The notes below the pieces were generated by a model. The model was given only the letters and a program-made list of their open reading frames with translations, made no database searches and was not told the DNA's origin. From Oceanospirillaceae bacterium UBA1126 (GTDB taxonomy: Bacteria; Pseudomonadota; Gammaproteobacteria; Pseudomonadales; Balneatricaceae): a stretch of DNA of 23,514 nt. Position 1 is the first letter of the stretch; each line of letters opens with the position of its first letter. Both the position numbers and the translations under genes were made by a program. Location: NCBI GenBank assembly GCA_002312935.1, contig DCAT01000110.1:1-23514 (forward strand). Reading direction: 5' to 3'. Below, piece by piece: positions 17,045-23,514 of the stretch.

Positions 17045-17424
17045 CAATGATACTTGGCCTTTATAATTACTGGGTAGTGATCGTTTTAATGATGATCGGT
17101 TTTTATATCATCATAGCTCATGGCCACCTTATCAAAAAAATTGTTGGCCTAAATATTTTTCAAACCTCTGTTTTTATTTTTTATATTAGCGTTGGCAAGG
17201 TAGAAGGAGCGACAGCTCCCATATGGCAAGATGGCATCATACTTTACTCTAACCCACTTCCTCATGTTCTAATCTTGACAGCCATTGTAGTGGGTATAGC
17301 AACGACTGCTTTGGGGCTTGCGCTGATCATAAGGATTAAAGAAGCCTATGGCAGTGTTGACGAGGATGAAATTCAGACCATGGATAACCAGGCTATGGTC
17401 AATCAAGACAAGGAACATCAGTAG
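17041..17424 (+). CDS. mnhC: Mrp/Mnh cation/proton antiporter subunit C (NuoK-like)
   Basis: This 127-residue subunit is homologous to NuoK of complex I, with three membrane helices and the family segment NPLPHVLILTAIVVG at 71-85. The HGHLIKKIVGLNIFQTSV block (27-44) is also typical. The tail after about residue 100 is acidic and cytoplasmic. The ATG overlaps the mnhB stop (ATGA), and its TAG stop shares a base with the GTG start of the D subunit. Confidence 0.94.
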   Translation: MTMILGLYNYWVVIVLMMIGFYIIIAHGHLIKKIVGLNIFQTSVFIFYISVGKVEGATAPIWQDGIILYSNPLPHVLILTAIVVGIATTALGLALIIRIKEAYGSVDEDEIQTMDNQAMVNQDKEHQ

Positions 17425-18902
17425 TGTTAGTGCACCTCCCCATATTGCAAGTTATAGTGCCGCTAATAGCAGCGCCAGCCTGTTTGATCCTCAGAAGGCC
17501 AAAACTAGTTTGGTTATTTGCACTCCTAGCCAGTTCATTAGCATTTATTATTAGCATTCTTTTGCTTCAGCAAGTGATGGCAACTGGCACCATTAGCTAT
17601 GAATTAGGCGGGTGGAGCCCACCATGGGGGATTGAATACCGTATTGATAAGCTGAACGCCTTTATTGCTCTAATCATATCTGGCATCAGTACTGTGGTAT
17701 TGCTGGCAGCGCAAACTAGTATAGAAAAAGAAATCCCCAAAGACAAACAGACACTTTTTTATATTCTATACCTACTGTCACTAACTGGGATGTTGGGTAT
17801 TGTAACCACCGGTGATGCGTTCAATGTTTTTGTTTTCCTAGAAATATCCTCACTGTCAGCTTACTCTTTAATTGCACTTGGTAAAGACCGGCGTGCACTT
17901 TGGGCATCTTTTCAGTATCTCATCATGGGAACCATAGGTGCTACTTTTATCCTTATCGGTATAGGCCTCATGTACCAAATGACTGGTACACTTAATATGG
18001 CTGATCTTGCAGAACGTTTACCCGCAGTGGCAGAAACCCGCACCATTACCACTGCTTATGTGTTTTTTATCGTGGGTGTGTGCTTAAAACTGGCATTATT
18101 TCCCCTGCATTTTTGGCTACCTAATGCCTATGCTTATGCACCATCAATTGTAACAGCTTTTTTTGCCGCTACCTCCACCAAGGTGGCTGCTTACCTACTG
18201 ATTCGTTTCACGTTTTCAATCTTCGGTATTTCGTTTTCTTTTACCGCCCTGCCGATCGAGACAATGTTTTTGGTGATGGGATTATTAGGCATATTTATTG
18301 CGTCTACGGTGGCTATTTATCAAAATAATATAAAGCATGTATTTGCGTACTCTAGCGTAGCTCAAGTGGGTTATATGATTGTAGGCTTTAGTCTTTCTAC
18401 ACCTGCTGGATTAACTGCAATGCTGTTGCACATGTTTAATCATGCATTGATGAAAGGTGCGCTATTCATGGCCTTGGTTGCCATTATGTACCGTGTTGGT
18501 AGTAGCAAAATTACCGACTTGCAAGGTTTAGGTCGACAAATGCCTTTAACAATGGCTGCCATTGTAGTGGGTGGTTTAAGCCTTATAGGGGTGCCACTAA
18601 CAGTTGGGTTTGTGAGTAAGTGGTATTTAGTTGTGGCCGCTATCGAAAAAGGTTGGTGGTGGTTAGCAGGCCTAGTTTTATTGGGTTCTCTATTAGCTGT
18701 AATCTATGTATGGCGTATTGTTGAGACTGCTTATTTTAAGGCCCCAGTTTTAGGTCAGCAGCCTGTTAAAGAAGCACCAATGGCTATTCTTGTTCCCGTT
18801 TGGCTTCTAGTTAGTGCTAACGTGTACTTTGGCATTGATACACGCCTCAGTGTGGAAATTGCTGCCAGTGCAGCTAAAAGCTTATTCGGGGTTGTGCAAT
18901 GA
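17424..18902 (+). CDS. mnhD: Mrp/Mnh antiporter subunit D, first NuoN/NuoM-like subunit
   Basis: This 492-residue polytopic protein belongs to the proton-translocating family shared with NuoL/M/N. It shows the residues expected for an ion channel subunit: Glu140 in FLEISSLSAYS, Lys222 in CLKLALFPLHFWLP, Lys253 in TSTKVAAY, and Lys344 in FNHALMKGALF. It starts with GTG 17424 (AAGGA about ten bases upstream), directly at the mnhC stop, and its TGA overlaps the next ATG. Of the three D-like proteins here it is the closest to classical MrpD, given the preceding gene order. Confidence 0.92.
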   Translation: MLVHLPILQVIVPLIAAPACLILRRPKLVWLFALLASSLAFIISILLLQQVMATGTISYELGGWSPPWGIEYRIDKLNAFIALIISGISTVVLLAAQTSIEKEIPKDKQTLFYILYLLSLTGMLGIVTTGDAFNVFVFLEISSLSAYSLIALGKDRRALWASFQYLIMGTIGATFILIGIGLMYQMTGTLNMADLAERLPAVAETRTITTAYVFFIVGVCLKLALFPLHFWLPNAYAYAPSIVTAFFAATSTKVAAYLLIRFTFSIFGISFSFTALPIETMFLVMGLLGIFIASTVAIYQNNIKHVFAYSSVAQVGYMIVGFSLSTPAGLTAMLLHMFNHALMKGALFMALVAIMYRVGSSKITDLQGLGRQMPLTMAAIVVGGLSLIGVPLTVGFVSKWYLVVAAIEKGWWWLAGLVLLGSLLAVIYVWRIVETAYFKAPVLGQQPVKEAPMAILVPVWLLVSANVYFGIDTRLSVEIAASAAKSLFGVVQ

Positions 18903-20389
18903 TTTTTTCATTAGACACCTTGCTGCAGCTGTGTATTCTTTTACCTATTGTTTCAACTATTGGCATTGTCGCCTTAAGACATAATCAAAACTTAAGGGAA
19001 ATGGTGAGCATTGTCACCAGCCTGATTGTGCTGTGCTCTGTAGTGTTTATTTATCTGGGCTTACAGAGTGGCGAAAGTATTTCTGTCCACTGGTTGCAAA
19101 TACTTCCAGGTTTAAGTGTAAGTTTTAGTGTTGAGCCTTTGGGGATGATATTTGCGTTAATCGCTAGCTTCCTCTGGTTAATCACTATTATATACGCCAT
19201 TGGTTATATGCGTGGGCATAACGAAGACCATCAAACACGTTTTTTTTGTTGTTTTGCCGTTGCTATAGGCGGTGTGATGGGCGTGGCCTTTGCAGATAAT
19301 TTATTGACCCTTTTTATCTTTTATGAGGTTTTAACACTTTCCACCTACCCCCTTGTCACTCATGCTGGAACAGACGCTGCAAAAAGAGGTGGGCGGGTCT
19401 ACCTTGGCATCCTACTCAGTACATCCATTGCATTTTTTCTATTTGCGATACTTGGCACATGGGTCATTGCTGGTACGCTCGATTTCACTCAAGGTGGCGT
19501 ATTCCCAGAAGATGCAAATACCACTTTGTTAGGCTTTCTTTTAGTGCTTTTTGTCTTTGGTATTGGCAAGGCTGCCATTATGCCGTTTCATCGATGGCTT
19601 CCTGCGGCTATGGTTGCACCAACGCCAGTTAGTGCTTTATTGCATGCTGTGGCTGTTGTTAAAGCAGGGGTTTTCACAGTAATGAAGGTGAGTGTGTTGA
19701 TCTTTGGAATTGATCTATTAAGCATACTCCCCACCACTCAACCTCTGTTGTATCTTGCTGGTGCATCCGTTCTGTTAGCGTCGTTTATTGCGATGCGACA
19801 AGATAATTTAAAAGCCAGATTAGCCTATTCAACTATTGGTCAATTAGGCTATATCACTATAGGCGCTCTACTCGCTTCGTCTATGGGTGTTATTGGTGGC
19901 TCAATGCACATTGCGATGCACGCTTTCGGAAAAATTACGCTATTTTTCTGTGCGGGAGCTATTTTAGTTGCAGCACATAAAACAAAGGTTAGTCAGTTAG
20001 ACGGCCTTGGTAGGCGGATGCCGTTCACTATGGCTGCGTTTTTTATTGCAAGCCTAGGTATTATCGGCATTCCTCCAGCGGGGGGCACATGGAGTAAGTG
20101 GTATTTATTAATGGGTTCCTTGAACACTGAACAATGGACTATTCTTGTAATTTTAATCCTCAGCTCACTATTGAACATTGCCTATCTGCTGCCAATACCC
20201 ATCCGCGCATTTCTTTTTAAAGAGTCTACCGCTAATCCTGCATTAGGAATCAAAGAAGCGCCGCTGGCTTGCCTTATTGCTATTGGTATCACGACCGTTG
20301 GGATTATTGCCCTATTTATGTACCCTGCGCCGTTGTACGACCTAGCTTCGTCCATTCTACAAACTTCGAGTATTGCTCATGGACAATAA
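18899..20389 (+). CDS. Second D/NuoN-like antiporter subunit
   Basis: This 496-residue polytopic membrane protein has the same proton-antiporter domain as mnhD. The key residues are kept: Glu143 in FYEVLTLSTYP, Lys224 in GIGKAAIMPFHRWLP, Lys255 in AVVKAG and Lys345 in HAFGKITLF. It overlaps mnhD through ATGA. Its HRWLPAAMVAPTPVSALLHA segment (231-250) is more NuoM/NuoL-like than that of the first copy. It probably supplies an extra ion-translocation channel, taking the place of part of MrpA. It overlaps the following small gene by 11 bases. The precise ion is unknown. Confidence 0.88.
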   Translation: MIFSLDTLLQLCILLPIVSTIGIVALRHNQNLREMVSIVTSLIVLCSVVFIYLGLQSGESISVHWLQILPGLSVSFSVEPLGMIFALIASFLWLITIIYAIGYMRGHNEDHQTRFFCCFAVAIGGVMGVAFADNLLTLFIFYEVLTLSTYPLVTHAGTDAAKRGGRVYLGILLSTSIAFFLFAILGTWVIAGTLDFTQGGVFPEDANTTLLGFLLVLFVFGIGKAAIMPFHRWLPAAMVAPTPVSALLHAVAVVKAGVFTVMKVSVLIFGIDLLSILPTTQPLLYLAGASVLLASFIAMRQDNLKARLAYSTIGQLGYITIGALLASSMGVIGGSMHIAMHAFGKITLFFCAGAILVAAHKTKVSQLDGLGRRMPFTMAAFFIASLGIIGIPPAGGTWSKWYLLMGSLNTEQWTILVILILSSLLNIAYLLPIPIRAFLFKESTANPALGIKEAPLACLIAIGITTVGIIALFMYPAPLYDLASSILQTSSIAHGQ

Positions 20390-20690
20390 CAAAGAGTACC
20401 TGTTTGACAAGCCAAAAAATGTTAAACGTGTGATGTACTTCCTTTATGCTAGCTGTGTTTTTTTGTTTGCGCTGGACTTCGTAATTCACCGCCACGTGTA
20501 TCATAGCTGGGAAAATCTTTGGGGTTTTCATGCTATTTATGGGTTTGCAGGTTGTGTTGTACTGGTGATTGTTGCCACATGGATGCGTAAGTTTTTAATG
20601 CGTCCAGAGGACTACTATGATGACGAGTGGAAGACCATAATCGATGAGAAAAAAACAGATAAAGCTGGAGTATTAAATGTGGATGACTGA
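20379..20690 (+). CDS. Small two-helix membrane protein of the antiporter operon
   Basis: I do not recognise a named family. The 103 residues contain two likely membrane helices (about 18-36 and 50-69). They are separated by a short loop with clustered histidines, HRHVYHSWE at 37-45, and followed by MRPEDYYDDE at 74-83 and a charged, probably cytoplasmic tail. The ATG 20379 is chosen over TTG 20373, two codons earlier. It overlaps the ends of both neighbouring D-like genes (11 and 14 bases), so it is almost certainly translated with them. A role as accessory or assembly subunit of the antiporter is inferred from context only. Confidence 0.75.
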   Translation: MDNNKEYLFDKPKNVKRVMYFLYASCVFLFALDFVIHRHVYHSWENLWGFHAIYGFAGCVVLVIVATWMRKFLMRPEDYYDDEWKTIIDEKKTDKAGVLNVDD

Positions 20691-22377
20691 GTTGCCACCC
20701 TTTGTTCTCTTCTTTATTGGCGCATTGATTGCCACAATAACGAGTGGCCGCTTACGTGGCATTATCATGTTAGCTATACCTATAGTCAGTGCCATTAATC
20801 TATGGATGATGCCTGAAGGCATTCATTTACAGCTGTCATTTATGGAATATCAGCTATCGCCCTATAAAATAGATAAACTGAGTTTAATGTTTGCCTATGT
20901 GTTCCACATCGCTGCTGTTATCTCAATTACATATTCCTTACACGTTAAAGATACTGTTCAGCAAGTTGCAGGAATGTTGTATGCCGGAAGTGCTTTAGGT
21001 GCTGTTTTTGCAGGTGATCTGTTAACGCTATTTGTATTTTGGGAGTTATTGGCACTTACTTCTGTATTTCTTATTTGGGCCAGAAAAACACCTCGCGCTT
21101 ATGTAGTTGGTATGCGATACCTCATTATTCAAATTTTTTCTGGGGTGTTACTACTGATAGGGGTGTTGTTTTACGCTGCCGAAAAGGGCACGTTAGATTT
21201 TCAATATATTGGTTTAGAAGGCATTTATGGTTGGCTTATATTTTTTGCTATCGGTATTAAATGTGCCTTTCCACTGCTGCACAGTTGGTTAACTGACGCG
21301 TATCCAGAAGCCACGCCCACGGGAACTGTCTTTTTAAGCGCCTTTACCACTAAGGTTGCTGTATATGCACTAGCACGGGCTTACCCCGGCACTGAGATGC
21401 TTATTTATATTGGCGCGGCTATGGCGTGCTTGCCTATCTTTTGGGCAGTTATAGAAAATGACCTTCGACGGGTCCTCGCTTACAGCTTGATGAATCAGGT
21501 TGGCTTTATGGTCGTTGGAATTGGCATCGGCACGGCGTTGGCCATTAATGGTGCTGTTGCACATGCCTTTAATGACGTTATCTTTAAGGGATTGCTGTTT
21601 ATGAGTATGGGTTCCGTACTGCATATGACAGGGCGTATCAACGGTTCCGATCTAGGTGGCCTTTATAAAACAATGCCCAAAACAACGGTGCTCTGTATTA
21701 TTGGTGCGGCGTCAATTTCAGCTTTCCCTTTATTTAGCGGTTTTGTCAGTAAGTCGATGGTGATGTCCGCTGCATTAGAGAATGGATACGATTGGATATG
21801 GCTTATGCTTTTATTTGCCTCCGCTGGCGTATTTCATCATGCTGGAATTAAAATTCCTTACTTTGCGTTCTTTGCCCATGATTCAGGCCTACGAGCCAGT
21901 GACCCACCAACAAACATGTTGGTCGCAATGTTTATTGCTGCGGCTCTGTGTATTGGCATTGGTGTATACCCTGCCGCTTTGTATTCGTTACTTCCTTACG
22001 ATACGGGTTACAACCCTTATGATGCAACACACATACTGGCCCAAACCCAGCTACTATTCTTTTCTGCACTAGCGTTCGTATGGTTAAATTTACGAGGTAT
22101 GTATCCACCTGAACTTAAGTCTACACACCTAGACTTCGACTGGACCTATCGCCGTTTTTTCCCATTAATATTACGCCGAATATTTACTGCTATTTGGAAA
22201 ATAGATGGTGCAGTGCGCCAGGCTTTTCTATCCAAACTCGATTCTGGGTTAAGTTACCTAGCCCAGCGAAATGTGGGTGCCAGTAGCTTACTTTCCCGTG
22301 ATCATCCAGCGGGAAGTATGGTGATATGGGTTACGGTTCTATTAGCTATATATTTAATCATGAGTTTTATACGTTAA
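20677..22377 (+). CDS. Third D/NuoN-like antiporter subunit
   Basis: This 566-residue polytopic membrane protein of the proton-antiporter family is the longest of the three D-like subunits. The channel residues are again present: Glu123 in FWELLALTS, Lys195 in GIKCAFPLLHSWL, Lys226 in TTKVAVY and Lys304 in NDVIFKGLLF. The C-terminus carries an extra soluble stretch (about 470-545) and a last membrane helix, somewhat like the extended ends of NuoL or MrpA. The start ATG 20677 has GGAG six bases upstream. Another ATG two codons later is less well spaced. A terminator follows the stop. Confidence 0.88.
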   Translation: MWMTELPPFVLFFIGALIATITSGRLRGIIMLAIPIVSAINLWMMPEGIHLQLSFMEYQLSPYKIDKLSLMFAYVFHIAAVISITYSLHVKDTVQQVAGMLYAGSALGAVFAGDLLTLFVFWELLALTSVFLIWARKTPRAYVVGMRYLIIQIFSGVLLLIGVLFYAAEKGTLDFQYIGLEGIYGWLIFFAIGIKCAFPLLHSWLTDAYPEATPTGTVFLSAFTTKVAVYALARAYPGTEMLIYIGAAMACLPIFWAVIENDLRRVLAYSLMNQVGFMVVGIGIGTALAINGAVAHAFNDVIFKGLLFMSMGSVLHMTGRINGSDLGGLYKTMPKTTVLCIIGAASISAFPLFSGFVSKSMVMSAALENGYDWIWLMLLFASAGVFHHAGIKIPYFAFFAHDSGLRASDPPTNMLVAMFIAAALCIGIGVYPAALYSLLPYDTGYNPYDATHILAQTQLLFFSALAFVWLNLRGMYPPELKSTHLDFDWTYRRFFPLILRRIFTAIWKIDGAVRQAFLSKLDSGLSYLAQRNVGASSLLSRDHPAGSMVIWVTVLLAIYLIMSFIR

Positions 22378-22432
22378 TCTCTTTTATATTTGGAAGATTA
22401 GTGACTGATCTATTGTTCACTGATAAGTACGG

Positions 22433-22465
22433 AGGCGAATCTTTAAACAGAGTCGCCTTTTTTTT
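22433..22465 (+). terminator. Rho-independent terminator of the antiporter operon
   Basis: The arms AGGCGAATCT (22433-22442) and AGAGTCGCCT (22449-22458) pair with one mismatch around a 6-base loop and are followed by a run of T to 22465. It lies 56 bases after the last antiporter gene. Confidence 0.85.
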
Positions 22466-22964
22466 GCTTCCATAAAAATACTAATAACCAGGTCTATCTA
22501 AATCTTATATCTTGGATACGCGACCTAGTGATGCTGTTTAATTTCATCAGTTAAACTATTATTTATATCGTATGTGTTAATAGACATGATATCCAAAGGG
22601 TTTTAGCTCAACTGAAGTTATGACTCATCACCTGCATAAAAAATACACTCTACTACTGGCGCCCGATACTGAGCATAGCGATTCTTGTAGCAAAGAAACT
22701 TTAGTCTAAACCATTAATCAAGTTAATATCCTACCTAAAACCACATCTAACACGGTTAGTGGGGGTCAGGCTCATCTAGAAAGGATAACTTCAAATACCC
22801 TTGTAAGCTCATTTTAACTAGCTTCTTAGCCCTATTCACGACTGCCCATCAAGCTAAAATGGGAACCACAAGAGTAAACTAGTAAAATAGTGTTGTTAAT
22901 TACGACACACTAGTCTGTATTCAATTAACTCCACATTTGTGCAGACCGCTAAAAGCCCCCTAAA

Positions 22965-22984
22965 ATTAGTCTCCAAAGACTAAT
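22965..22984. repeat. Short perfect hairpin
   Basis: ATTAGTCT and AGACTAAT form a perfect 8-bp stem with a 4-base loop. On the plus strand no T run follows. On the minus strand the stem is followed by only a few T residues, so it is at best a weak terminator. Its function is unknown. Confidence 0.4.
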
Positions 22985-23159
22985 GGTTTGACAGGGTTAA
23001 ATGTATGTATATTTCGTTAAAAATGAAAGCCATATATGGATTTACTGCTCTAAAAATTGTTAATAAGTGATCTTATTTTTACGATTATGCTGCTATTAAA
23101 AGCTGATAAAGCTTTTATTGTGACCAGAAACGTAATTTAAAAAATTATATCAAATATAG

Positions 23160-23420
23160 TTATACACAACTTATTCTGAACAAAGCTAAAATCTTTACCA
23201 ACTTATCCAACGCAAAAGTTCTTCACGACGCAAACGATCTATAAGTATAAAAGAGTTATCCACACTATCCACAGCTATATACACAATTTAATTCACAGCC
23301 ATTAAAAATAATAAAACTATCCAGATTTTTACCCTTAGAGGCTGTTAATAACGTGCGATCCTAACAATACCTAATCTGTGGGTAACTTCCGCCTGTGTAT
23401 AACTAGCTTAGTTATACACA
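23160..23420. promoter_or_regulatory. oriC: DnaA-box cluster, probable oriC core
   Basis: Four exact TTATNCACA boxes are present: 23160-23168 (+), 23256-23264 (+), 23394-23402 (-) and 23412-23420 (+). One-mismatch boxes lie at 23265-23273, 23277-23285 and 23289-23297 (all +) and 23377-23385 (-). Eight boxes in about 260 bases is far denser than elsewhere in the window. DnaA oligomers would assemble here and open an adjoining AT-rich tract. Which side holds the unwinding element is not certain. Confidence 0.78.
23394..23420. repeat. 27-bp palindrome containing two opposed DnaA boxes
   Basis: The left arm TGTGTATAACTA (23394-23405) and the right arm TAGTTATACACA (23409-23420) are perfect inverted repeats around the 3-base spacer GCT. 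Each arm contains one perfect DnaA box, the two facing away from the centre. Confidence 0.9.
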
Positions 23421-23514
23421 CAAGGTAATCAGGCTACAAACCCAATATTAACCTTAACGTAACAGCTTTATCATCACCTTAAATGACTGTTTTAATTACT
23501 TTATTTAAACTTAT

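Larger units (their letters stand above)
22466..23514. other. AT-rich gene-free region holding the candidate replication origin
   Basis: No protein gene, tRNA or rRNA is evident over 1049 bases. The left 600 bases show only a small hairpin (22965-22984). The right part has a GATC-headed AT-rich 13-mer (23069-23081), an A/T-rich tract (about 23132-23159) and a DnaA-box cluster (23160-23420), and it ends in another A/T-rich stretch. This combination is characteristic of oriC. In many gammaproteobacteria oriC lies upstream of mnmG, which is missing beside mnmE here, so mnmG may begin just beyond the right edge. Confidence 0.7.

Noticed and set aside
18206..18213. TTTCACGT as a parS half-site
   Set aside because: The right half of the palindrome is absent.
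20493..20498. CACGTG core as a second parS site
   Set aside because: The flanking bases do not match TGTTN...AAACA; only the 6-base core is shared.
22988..23013. TTGACA with a TATATT downstream as a promoter for a gene to the right
   Set aside because: The spacing is 14 bases, too short, and no gene starts soon after.
1..23514. CRISPR array, insertion sequence, integrase, tRNA or rRNA
   Set aside because: I saw no regularly spaced direct repeats, transposase or integrase reading frames, or tRNA/rRNA signatures on either strand.

Overview
The window comes from the origin-proximal part of a gammaproteobacterial chromosome. The evidence is the gyrB-recF-dnaN-dnaA block on the minus strand, the divergent rpmH-rnpA-yidC-mnmE block on the plus strand, a parS-type palindrome in recF, and a dense group of DnaA boxes at the right edge. 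The sodium/proton antiporter operon fits a marine or salt-exposed lifestyle, but that is inference and I cannot name a genus.

Layout. 1-1971: gyrB, running off the left edge (minus strand), followed in transcriptional order from right to left by dnaA (5802-4360), dnaN (4317-3214), recF (3114-2026) and gyrB. 5803-6095: divergent intergenic region with one perfect DnaA box and a good rpmH promoter. 6096-9839: rpmH, rnpA, yidC (no yidD between them), a rho-independent terminator, then mnmE starting with TTG. 9846-14438: a phosphate block of a PhoB-like regulator, a PhoR-like sensor kinase with a periplasmic domain, a DUF47 (PhoU-like) protein and a Pit phosphate transporter, closed by a strong terminator. 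14500-14923: gene-free. 14924-22377: one tightly overlapping Mrp/Mnh-type cation/proton antiporter operon (E, F, G, a DUF4040-MnhB fusion, C, D, then two more D/NuoN-like subunits with a small two-helix membrane protein between them), closed by a terminator. 22466-23514: about 1 kb of AT-rich DNA without genes. Its last 350 bases hold four perfect TTATNCACA boxes, several one-mismatch boxes and a 27-bp palindrome, so it is a strong candidate for oriC, probably lying upstream of mnmG just outside the window.

How it works together. The window combines initiator, clamp, recombination and gyrase genes, a likely ParB-binding site and the likely replication origin. A phosphate-response/uptake block and an ion-translocating antiporter lie between mnmE and the candidate origin, where many relatives have mnmG close to mnmE. 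The most unusual content is the antiporter operon. Its order E-F-G-(MrpA C-terminal domain + B)-C-D parallels the ion-pumping module of archaeal membrane-bound hydrogenases, no full-length MrpA is present, there are three antiporter-like subunits, and one gene appears to start at an ATC codon.
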